From positions 12,533,820 through 12,597,819 of the forward strand of contig NC_135248.1 in the NCBI RefSeq assembly GCF_947623445.1: a stretch of DNA of 64,000 nucleotides. The letters run 5' to 3'. This DNA is from Clavelina lepadiformis (lineage: Eukaryota; Chordata; Ascidiacea; Aplousobranchia; Clavelinidae). A program made the translations under genes and the position numbers. Below are positions 25,901 to 36,149 of the stretch, piece after piece (position 1 is the stretch's first letter; each line of letters begins with the position of its first letter). The notes beneath the pieces were generated by a model, which was not told the DNA's origin, did no database searches, and saw only the letters and a program-made list of their open reading frames with translations.

Positions 25901-28900
25901 ATCTCATGGTTCCGCATCGAGTGCGAGGGAGCGGAAGATAAGGCGGGAGCGGACGCTTCAAATGGAGCAAAGTCGCTTTTTGTAAAGCCAAGTTTGTAAT
26001 CACAGCAAAAAAGAAGCACAATGGCTTTTCAGAACTAATTGAGCTGTCAGTCAGTAGGCTGACTGTTAATAGGATACGAAGATGCTCATGCTTCATGCCT
26101 GTCTGACAGGAACCATTTGCTTTACCTCTGTTGCGTGATGTTCCGCTCTGCGCTCTTGCCGGAGGTCGAATCGTAAGATTCCTGGGGCCGATCCCGCTGT
26201 CACTACTGTCGTAATACTCCTCCTGGTCCCATTCCCGGTGATTCTACGACAGGAATATGATTTTTCATTAATTTGAAAGGACAGTTGGAAACGTAGGTTT
26301 TGGTTTAGTAAAATGTCGTAGTTTCTCATTTTGTGTGTAATGTCTGGAGTTGGTTTGCATTGGTGCGATTTAAAACCTCGTTTTAAGCTTGTTCGAAATG
26401 CAAATTAAAATAAAAAAATTTGAAGTCCAATTACCCTCGGCGGTGTTGGCGGTGCATCGAATCCTTTCCTCAAATCCCCAACTTGATTTTGCACTTTATT
26501 GACCGCATTGTACACCTATTGGGAAACATTGTGTTTACTCCTGACCACGTAAACCGTGTTGGTTAACGATCCTATTTATCTAATAACACCAAAACTTGTT
26601 TTATTTTGTGGTACATTTTAGTTAAAAATACGTGATTTCATATATCACGCGTGTTTGGAGTATAATGGATTAGTGACCTGTTTTTGACATTCTTCGAGCT
26701 TTTTGCTAAAGTAGTCGGCCATCATTTCCATGTCCTGCGAGGAGGTGGCTCCACTCGATTCCATATGACCAAGTCCTCGAGAGATTTGTGATTTCAGACT
26801 GTCAATCTCATCGCGAACAGCTGAGATGCTAGTTTCAGTATGTTGTGACGAATCCGACTGCATATGAAGAAACACCAGCTGAAATCTTTCGCAGTATTTT
26901 GACATTGTTTTGTCACTTTTCCGTTCATTTATATCTATTCTACTGTAGTACTATCAATTGCGTGCTTTTTGTATTGACTGTATGTGCCTTGACATATTGC
27001 ACCTTTGCTGCGCACAAGTGCTGTAAAGTACTCACCGGACGAAACGACCTGCTGTTAGTTGGGGTGAGCGTGGACGAGTCAGAGAGCAAAGGGTTAGCTC
27101 GATTTGTCGGCCTTATGGTGCGATTGTCAAAGTCGGCTCCATGCCTCTTGCTGTGCGGCCCACCTCCAGGGGGGCCACGCTGGTAGCTGTACGATGAAGA
27201 GTCGTCCTGGAATGATGCCGTCCTCTGCAACAGGTTTAAGTTATTTTAGAACTTGAGCGCTATCTAGCGAGGATTAATTTTGAAACTAATTTCTTAGTGC
27301 TTCTATGAACAAAAGGACACGTGAAAGCGTCACTTAGTTTATGTTTGGTGCCTTACTGCTTGACTACTTTTTCCACTTTGTACGTCGTTCATTGCCCTTT
27401 CAGCTTGTTTTTGTACGTCTGCAAGTTTTCTGTAAAAAGGAAACAAGATTTGCTCATGCCTTAGGGCTAAATCTTTAACTTTTCCAATAACTAAAATAGG
27501 TTTGGTCGAAAAACACAAAGCACCAGGAAGAAGGAAGGCAAGGAACGGAACTTCTTTCACGTCGAATTTAGAGACAAATTTTCTAAAACAGTTAAGGTCA
27601 CCCACTTGTTAAAGTAATGTGTCAATTCTTCAAGGTCGCTTTTTCTATTGTCCCCGTTTGTTATTGTAGTGTCGGTGTCTTCAGAAAAATCCGATTGTAG
27701 CCTCCTCATATTAGCGCTCTACAAAAAAATCAGCGATTTCAGTACTAGCGGAATACTGTGTGACCCATATAACTTCACCTTAAACATCATTATTATTTGT
27801 CCTTACCTCTAACGGATCAGGGTAAAATTGGCCTGTAAAATTGGATGAGGATGAATCTCGGTACTTGTCCTGTGACACAACAAAGTAGCGTTGGCTTTTT
27901 AAAACTTTAGTGATATTTGCGCTGCGTTTATCCTTAATAATGAAGTATAAGTGATAAATGAATTTATACGTCATTAAACTTTAGTTGGGTATAAAATGAA
28001 TTTGTTTTTACTAACTGGCTTTGGTGGTCGCGGTGGAGTAGGGCCTTCAAAATCATCTTGTGAATCTATGGACAAATGTAACATGGTAATTACCTATATA
28101 CATAACACAGCTTACAGCTTGCTTTACAAAACAGTTAGTTTAACATTAGTTGCTCCGTAATTTGAAACATATTGAAGCCAGAAAGTTACAGTATGGTACG
28201 AAATATAATACCTAAGTATCAAGTTGGTTTACGTGTAGCTAGTACTACGTATTTCGGGTTATTTTTTCACTATAATGTATAGATATAGACTATTTACTTA
28301 TCTCTATTCTACATGGAAGCGCTCAGGATACCCGCCATTGTTAAAAAAAATTAAACAACTTTGTGGAAATTACAGTGAAAAGTTGAATATTTTTACCAAT
28401 GCTGTCGGCTGAGCTGTAGAGGCTCGAACCATCTGAGCCAGACGTTGTACGCTTTGTGGTTCCACTGATCTGAAAGCAATAAAATAAAAAAAGTCACAAT
28501 CAAAAATAAGAATTTATGCGTCATGTGTATACGTCAGAAAAATGCCATTTTGTTGTTGTGCTTTGTTAGACGACTTCCACGTAATTCCAGCGCCTGCTAG
28601 GGTGTAAAATCTACGTTTGACTTTAATTTTTTGATATCCTTAAGCTCGCTTAGTTTTTGCGAGGAAATAATAAATAGAAAGTATTTTAATCCGCGCCATT
28701 TTTTCAAAAAACGAAAATAGCAGAGGAGCCGTTTCTTCTGGATACAAGCTGCTTTTAAATGTTCAATGGCTCGAATAGTTTCACGTTTATAGTGGACGCC
28801 GTTTGGTTTTTTTGATGAAATCTCGTCTCCTAAAGATTTGCGTGAAATCGTGTTATCGAGAGCAGATAACAAACAATGGACGATCGATTGAAACGTGAAT

Positions 28901-31548
28901 ACCATTCTGTCGTGAATATTAAGTCCAAAAAAATCATGGAGAAGATAATGAAGATTACAACTGACTTGTGGGAAAATATTTCATTAAAGTCTAGACTCTA
29001 GAATATGCGAAACAGCTTTCTTAAAACAACGGCCGCGAGAGATATTTTTCGCAGAATGAACCGGACTAACTACTCAACAAATGTCAGAACAACTTGATTT
29101 AGACAAATCGTTTATATCGCCTCTGGGTCCGTGTACTTGTACGAAAGAATTGTGTGTAATGTTGCTTCACCGGCAGCATTACCTCAGCTTAAAAATGAAA
29201 TATGTATGACTTGGTACCAATATACGGCATTTCACTTTGTTTGTAAACAATAGTTAACTTTAATGCCTGCTAATGTAGGTTAATACGTTTTGGTGACTAG
29301 CCAGTCATTGTCTCTTTGATTATTCTATTATAGCTCTACACACTGCTATCTATTAATTACTATACACTATTTTAAATTTTTGTTATGCTTTTAATTGTTC
29401 TAAGAAGTTTTGCTTAACAGCTCTACTCCCTTATCTTTCCCCTAGTTGTGAATCGTAGTGTCGCTACTTAGCAGAGAGTAATACTGAACGATAACATGAG
29501 AACAACTTCCACTCACTGTGTAAGGTGGTGCGTTGCGTGATCGACTCGATTCACCAGGCTGGTAACTTCGTCTTCCTTTATTTCTATTTTGATGATGAGC
29601 TCCCATTGAAATTGTTCTGTTTTTTCCTTCCCGCAACGATGGCAACTGGCTGCTTGCCATTGACGAGCCGGATGTGTGTCGGGGGTAGGCGTGACTGCTC
29701 TTGCCGCTAGGTAGCGTACTTGCGTTCCGAGAACGACTGAGAAAAGTAAAACAATTTAGGTCGAATCTTATTTTTAGTATTAGGAATTATTTCTTGAGTT
29801 ATTGTCTTTTTTGTATGAATGTGTTCTGATGAACACTCAACAGTGCATTGCATTGACCAAACACAATGCTTTTTCAATGACCAGTTTACTGTATGCGGTG
29901 CATATTTACCTCGCGCTGGTGTCACTGTCGTTAAAGTTGAACTGATCAGCTCCAAATTCGTTGTCTGTTGGATTCTGCAGAGAACACAAACATTTCAAAT
30001 TGGATTCTTTACCTTTATTCTATGTCGAGTTATGCCTGGTACATTCAATCTACACTTAAACTCTAAATTTGACTTATAAAGATCAACAGCGGGCATCGAG
30101 TGTGTTTCGTGATCAGGACACAAGCGGTGGAAAGCTGCTACATCATTTAGTATGACGTAAACTGGTTTGGTTAGTTTTATAAAGTACGTTTTGGTAACTT
30201 TGGTGTTACCAGCAATAGTCTTTGTTACGCTAAAAATCATTCGCGTATAGTGTCACTTATGTGATTGTTTGTCAAGTAATTTGTTACTAATGTCAGTAAT
30301 TTTGTTCAAGTTAAACCTAAGTTGTTATCAGTTATCGGACTGCATTATTGCAATTTTAATTTTTTGTTGATATAATTTTGTTTGGAATACGCTTCGAAAC
30401 ATCTGCAACAAATTGACTGCAGTATAGTTTCTTAATTGGCTCTTGTATTCAATTGTCAAATAAACTGATTCTAAAATAAATGTTCTTCCTCGACGTCACT
30501 CTATACAAAAATATCTGAATTGTTGTTTTCATGGAGCGTTTTTATGTGTACTATTAGCTGTATTCTCTGTACAGTTTACTGTATCATTATAATTAGCTCG
30601 TTAAATTAAAACAGGGTAGGTTGTTGTTACTTAAATGTCATTGACGACATTTATTACGCGTTTAATCGAATCGGGAAACAAGAAATCTAATACACAAACA
30701 CAGTAGTCCTTCTAAACAAAGGAAAGAATTATACATTTATTCCTATTTTTATAAAACATCCATATTTGCTCATACATCCATTTTTACATATTCATAAATT
30801 AGATTTAATTTCATCACTCACAAAAGAAGACGATGTGTAGCGGGATGGTTTCGGGGGATAAGCGCTTCTATCCATGCTCTTTGCGCTTCCGGGATCCCCG
30901 GGTCGCCTATAAGCTCCCGGGAGCTAAATACAGATGAACATAAATATTTCTTTTCCATTAGTTATTGCTGTTTATACCCTTGGGCTCCTTGTTAAATTTT
31001 TCTCTGCCATTTCCTGGTTTTCCTAGGACTGAATAGGTGGACAACTTACACAAGAAACACATCACATGATTTGAATGAATCATTGCCTGATCAAGTTTTA
31101 ATAAGAATTACTTTTGAATAAAAGCCCACCAATGGTGCAGGCTATATTTTTAAGTTACGATATTAACAAAGATGGAGGGTATTGGGTGCCACTAGCCTAA
31201 ATCTTAGAAAACTGAAAGCGAAAGCTGACATTTCAAGGAGATGTTGAGTGTACTGTGAAAAGGAGATGCCGCCAGTCAAAAAGATGAACAGGCGTGTGCG
31301 TGACGTAATCATTCCCGGGTAAATTAACTTGTAAAACGAAAAGTGACATATTTAAACCCAACGTTCAGCCTAGTAACATCCTGGACAGTTTGAAAAGACG
31401 AGACAACGAATTATTTACCAGACTGTCTTAGCATTACAAATTTATTGAATATAGACTTCATTTACCAGGTTATTTACGTAATATATCTAATTGAAAGCAA
31501 AATTTTTGGGAAACATCTCACCTCTTGACCTCTATCACTCCTGCTCAT
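20856..31548 (-). CDS. CesA: Tunicate cellulose synthase with C-terminal GH6 domain
   Basis: A membrane family-2 glycosyltransferase that polymerises UDP-glucose into beta-1,4-glucan for the tunic. Exon high ends in order: 31548, 30923, 29974, 29736, 28469, 28065, 27869, 27718, 27429, 27224, 26857, 26515, 26243, 25955, 25545, 25210, 25023, 24752, 24513, 23400, 22993, 22622, 22332, 21956, 21608, 21205. These 26 exons agree in phase, apart from one missing base near 23658, and give about 1,584 aa. Layout: residues 1-534 hydrophilic; two spans at about 555-610; the catalytic core at about 640-860; more spans to about 1165; GH6 to the end. The start is ATG in a 27-nt first exon (MSRSDRGQE). Published Ciona CesA is, as I recall, nearer 1,280 aa, so some N-terminal exons may be alternative. 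Known biology: bacterial origin by horizontal transfer, with expression in larval epidermis. Confidence 0.95.
21132..21186 (-). repeat. GCC/ACC triplet repeat encoding 17 glycines (CesA)
   Basis: On the plus strand there are 8 GCC, 3 ACC, 1 TCC, 3 GCC and 2 ACC triplets, read on the minus strand as 17 glycine codons within the last CesA exon. The matching tract in the paralogue (36423-36472) has 16 codons in a different order, so the repeat is unstable in length and pattern. Confidence 0.9.
23134..25545 (-). other. CesA glycosyltransferase core and membrane spans
   Basis: All processive GT2 motifs are visible in order. Exon 25109-25210 ends in MVPTYK, which continues into EPLEVVAGTV in 24881-25023, the UDP-binding start of the domain; VYVLDDGKR gives the first aspartates. 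Exon 24597-24752 has HAKAGNINH and IIFDADFMPR (DxD). Exon 23505-24513 has LTEDTLLS (the TED motif, catalytic base) and QRSRWCKGNL (the QxxRW motif that holds the acceptor glucan). Hydrophobic spans follow (FQLVPAWAIFFGL, IYYILGNILLLF, FIMFFIMLITIVYAIVQ, INMTPYLIVVIYCW, LLLRLVCGILILV). FKTTKKK, between spans, resembles the bacterial FxVT segment. No key residue is missing. Two hydrophobic segments in exon 25315-25545 open the membrane domain. Confidence 0.93.
25708..31548 (-). other. CesA N-terminal hydrophilic region (14 exons)
   Basis: About 534 residues precede the first membrane span, and they are absent from bacterial cellulose synthases. The region is rich in Ser, Arg, Asp and Gly, with proline clusters (PTPPRPPKP, APPTPPR, PPPLPPDDDE, APPLPPP) of the kind bound by SH3 or EVH1 domains. 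A probable coiled coil lies at about residues 326-412 (the exons at 26678-26857 and 26435-26515: EIDSLKSQIS, YFSKKLEECQKQ, YNAVNKVQNQV). An acidic stretch (DDEGDLGSDCEDDWDDFEE) ends just before span 1. The exons are short (27-248 nt). The acceptor of the exon at 25708-25955 was chosen because only it restores the reading phase. A role in trafficking or regulation on the cytosolic side is inference. Confidence 0.75.
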
Positions 31549-34500
31549 GATTCTTCACTCCTATGATGTCACAATGAATCTTTGTGACACGGTTCTTTCA
31601 CCGTGATACTCCAAAAACGCTCTGATGAAAGAATCGTCGAAAAACGACTTTCCTTCGCGTCTCGGCTTCGACTTGCTTCTCTGGCTAGAAAACTCGAAAG
31701 CGGTGATGGCCAATTTTCTTGTGAGCAACGTAAGTACGTTCACTTATGTTTTCAGATATACGGTAGATACTATTCTAAATGAAGTCTGGAAATAAGGCAA
31801 GATAAGGTAAAACTAATTTATAAGCGACAGAAAATTTGTTGCAACATTTCTGCAAATGTATTTCCTTCACGTAAATTCAATTCTCAGAAGGATGAACAAA
31901 CAGAATTGTTTAACTGACCGCATAGCCACACTTTTTCCAGTTTGTCCAAATTCTAAATTTTAGCAACGTTTTCAATGCTTGAAATGGTATTCTTAACTCA
32001 CACATATGTGTAAATCTCTTTCTTGTAAATAAACATTCCTTTTTTAATAAATGATTTGTTCAGATTTTCGTTTACGAAACAAAAGCATCCAGTCTCGTGC
32101 TAAAGTGGGGCTCAAACTCCTAAAAATTATCAAATACTGTACATTGTTTATCACATAAAAACGGCTTATAAAATTCTGATTAACCCCTTTTTGACTTGCT
32201 AATTTTTATTCACCTTAATCCTAACGCCATGCGGCAATACACGTCATACAACGAACCACCTTAACTAGTCATGCAACATACACGATTAAGACTGCATACG
32301 CCGAGGCGCCTTTGCCCAAGTAAGCTTTGTATCTTTTGAAGATGTAAGGTGACGTACTAGTTTGACAACTTTGTTTAGTCAATTGGCTCCTGGGCATGAT
32401 CAACTTACCTTCTTTGGTGAGCTGTTAGGCTAGCCTCAGGCCTATCCTTTGCGTTGTCTTGTCAAGTTCTCGACTAATTCAGCGTCATTTTTGTTTGTTT
32501 CTTTATTTTATGAACGTCTTTTAACTGCTGACGCAATCTGTGTAATTTGCTCACGAATTATTGTATTTGACTGTACCGCTGGGAAGTAATTACAGCTAAG
32601 TCGTGAGATGAATTTTCTTTTAAAAACGAAATAAACGAAGAATATCGTATAGCTTATACAAATCTTTGGACTTAAAATTGAACTTAAAGTAACTGCAATA
32701 ACTTTGGACCCAAAATAACTGCATTTTTTCAAACTGAGTCTTATGAATTGGGTGCGGATGATAAAATAGTCACAATACATGTATAAACATGTTTGGAATA
32801 TTTTTTGTTCAATTCAAACTTTATTATAGTACTGTTTGTGGCCGCCAAATAATTAATTACGGGGAAAAATAAAATATATTTTCTCGAAAAAAAAGTTGGT
32901 AATAAAAATGCATTGAATGACAAAAGACAAATCATTGCCTGGCCGTGTTTTGAGTCAAAACAAGATTTAAGATCATTGGTTTTTCAACATTTCAATCATT
33001 GATATTATTATAACAAACGTAATAGCTGTTTACGTCATCCGTATTTTACGAGCTTCGTAAGTCACAGGGAAAATTTTAAATAGCAAAAAATTGTTTCCCG
33101 TGAACAGCCTACACGGTTTTTAAAGTGAAATAAAGTTAATAGAAATTTCACATGGCGGCGACAAAGATTTTAAATACTGTAGTTAAAACTTGTTTATTAA
33201 ACGTTTCGTTCTTTATTGTTTGATTTTCTATCATACCGGTCTGCACCAGTCGTGAATTAAATAGCCGTAATTATACACTGTTTATACAGCTATTTTTGTA
33301 ATTGTGGAATAACTTTTAAAAGCATAGCTGTTTAGGAAACATGACGACTCTTTTTCTTTAAGACTTTTACTTATTTCTCTTCTGTCGTGTGAAGTATGCA
33401 AAAGAAGTGCTGAGTTATACCTAAACTAACATGTTGTTTCTTGAAATCAGTAACTTTCCATTGTCTAACTTTCGTATAACTATATTGCATATGTCATCTC
33501 CGTGAATGACTATTGTATGCACTCTATACATTCAGAAAATTGCTTAGTTCAAACTCTGTTTTAGGTCACTTTAAAAGCTTAAAATATATCGTCGAGTCAA
33601 GATTTGTTATCATTAATATTGTCCGTATATTGTTCAGTTTTTTATCGATAAATCTTTCTGTATTCTCGCTTCCTTCAGCCTTCTTTACAGATTAAAACTT
33701 GATTATTTTATTCAATTTATGCTAATTTTTCTGCCATACTTCAGGTCTTCTTTTCTTCAGTAGAAAATAAACTTTTACACATGAATCAATATTTCAAATG
33801 CAAACGCATATTGAGCCCTTTTACAAATTTCTACTCAAAAATATTTTCCTTCGCCCAATCGGGGTGGATCGCCAGCGGCCGAATCTTCTTCGTCATTCAC
33901 GACGTGGACCAATCACGAGATGTTTGCGTAATGGCGTAAGCGACGTGAAAAACGTCAGACCGAAATCAGGTTGACGCACGATGAGGCAAAACACATGAAA
34001 AGAACTTGTGTAAATTTGGGTGGATATTGTTTTAGATGTCGGTCCGTTTGCGACATAGAGCTCACGGCAAGTACAATACACATCAGTTAGAGACAGTAAG
34101 AAACTTTTACTTTTATCAGTTCCTCAAATACCAGAAATTATAAAGGAGAAGGGATGCTTTCATAACCTTTAAAAACAGAAACACGCGAACCTGATCAGCG
34201 CCATATAATTTCACATGACAAGGATTTTATTTGCAGGGATTTGATTTCTCATTTAAGTTTGTAAAGAATTTGAATCACGTCCAACCTGGCCCAACACATC
34301 ATAACGTTATATCCAAATATTAAGAAATGTGATTGTAGCCTGACAGTTGTTCATTTCGTTGTACGTTATTTTGTCGACTATTATCCAAATTATATACAGT
34401 TTACATATCAAAGTGCGCTGTTTCACCATATATGCTCAAAATTGTATAACATTAACCAAACAAACACATGAAACTTACAGTATGGCCTGAGATATTTCAA

Positions 34501-36149
34501 ACACAAGTGCACTGAGCTAGGCAAAACGGATATTTTTTATTGCTTTTGAGTACAAGTAATGCCGCTTGTCACAAACTGACCTGCCAGACATGGATGGTAG
34601 GTCCAAGTTGAAAATTCTCGACCTTTTACGCTTCGCCCGTACAATTTTCTTCCAGGCGCAAGAATCAAATCCATTGTAAATAACCCAGGTCGTCTAGGTC
34701 CCTAGGATAGCAAATCGTTGTAGTCGTAATTTGGGGTTACGCAGCGTTAGCGCCACCTTGCGGTGTGCTTTAAATCGATTGTTTACTTTTTTGAAGAATC
34801 TGCATGTATAAATTTTGCATAATTTTGCTTACATGTGTTGACATATTGAATTTTTTGCGTCAATGTTTAAAAGGGCGTCTAACGTGTTTTAATTGGTAAA
34901 GCTGTTCGTTATTTTCCTTATACAATCCTTGAAACATGTACTCAATATGTAGTAGCTGTCAATAATTAACATAAAGCTCTGAAAAAATAGACTTTTATCA
35001 TGTTAAATACGTCATAGTTTTATGCACAATATTCAAAATTGTTACTGTCATTCGAAGAAAGCATCAATCAAAATAGTTCTAATTCAATTAGCCTTATGTC
35101 ACCATCGACTTGATTTATGTGTAAGTTCCGAAGCCCTTTACGTTTATTTTGACACCGACGTTTAGTTTCTGTTTATTTTATCTGGTTGTGTGTTGTCATT
35201 TGTGTTTTTTATAGTTGATTATTGATAGTATTAGAAATATAGCATTGTTAAAATGATTTAATAGAAGGAACGTATATCACAGTCAATATGCTTTGATTGG
35301 TAATCGTGTCTATCACCAATGATGTAACTTCACTCTGGCTATCTTAGGGTGGTGTTTAAGGACTCACTGCACCAATGGGACCATAATAAAAGCACATTAG
35401 GCCTTTTAGTTGGGTAAAGATTGCACCAAGGAACGTTCAATGCGCGTCTTCTACTTTGAAACGAAAACAGAACAAAGTTGGTCTATAAGCGTCTGTGATG
35501 TCACATTAAATTTAGCAAAATTGTAAAAAAGTTCCGAAACGAACAAAATTTTCATGTCATCTTAAGCTAAATGACGACATAGAAATGTTATTTCAAAGAG
35601 TTGTTTTACAAAGTAATAACTTAATGTCATAACCTAATATCATAAATTCTGTTTACAACAAAAAATATCATTAATTAAAAAATTGTTCATTATTTGGATA
35701 ATCGATTTATTGATTGATTAAATATTCAATTAATTCTTTTGTAAATCCGCGCATGTTTACATGTTGCTTGTTCGGAAAAACTAAAACTCACTCCTTCACA
35801 CAACATTGAAGCGTGTTGTATCTTTCACCATTAGAAAGACAGATACGTATATCCAGTGTTTTTAAGGTGTTTTTGGGAATCGAAACGGTCTCTAAAAATT
35901 AATAATTTTTCGACTACAACAGAAAATTAGCAGTTAGTCTTTAGAAGTCTCGGTCTTAAAAAATTCCTTAACGGTCACCGAAGTCAAACCATTAAAAAAC
36001 ACTTGATCTTACACATATTCGAGACTGGTGTTGCTTATAGCTCTATATAAGCGAAACATATTTCTGTTTCGGATCGTGCCACCCGACCCTGGTTTAATTT
36101 ACTTTTTGCCAAAGAAGACACTACGCATGTCATTATCACTCATCCCTAC
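31549..36149. other. CesA upstream region and GH6 paralogue 3' flank
   Basis: This 4.6-kb non-coding stretch is expected to hold the CesA promoter and epidermal enhancer. It is very AT-rich (notably 35.0-36.1 kb). I see no exons; the short open frames are chance. One AP-2-type palindrome occurs at 32433-32441. Confidence 0.45.
32433..32441. promoter_or_regulatory. Candidate AP-2 binding site upstream of CesA
   Basis: The palindrome GCCTCAGGC fits the optimal AP-2 consensus GCCNNNGGC and lies about 0.9 kb upstream of the CesA start codon. AP-2 (Tfap2-r.b) has been reported as an activator of Ciona CesA in epidermis. The same class of motif occurs by chance elsewhere in the window (near 1141 and 13322), so position rather than uniqueness supports it. 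Confidence 0.3.

Noticed and set aside
14454..31548. Functional link between the NIPA-like Mg2+ transporter and the Mg2+-dependent CesA
   Set aside because: Only adjacency supports it. Animal gene neighbourhoods are weak evidence, and 3.7 kb of intergenic DNA separates the two.
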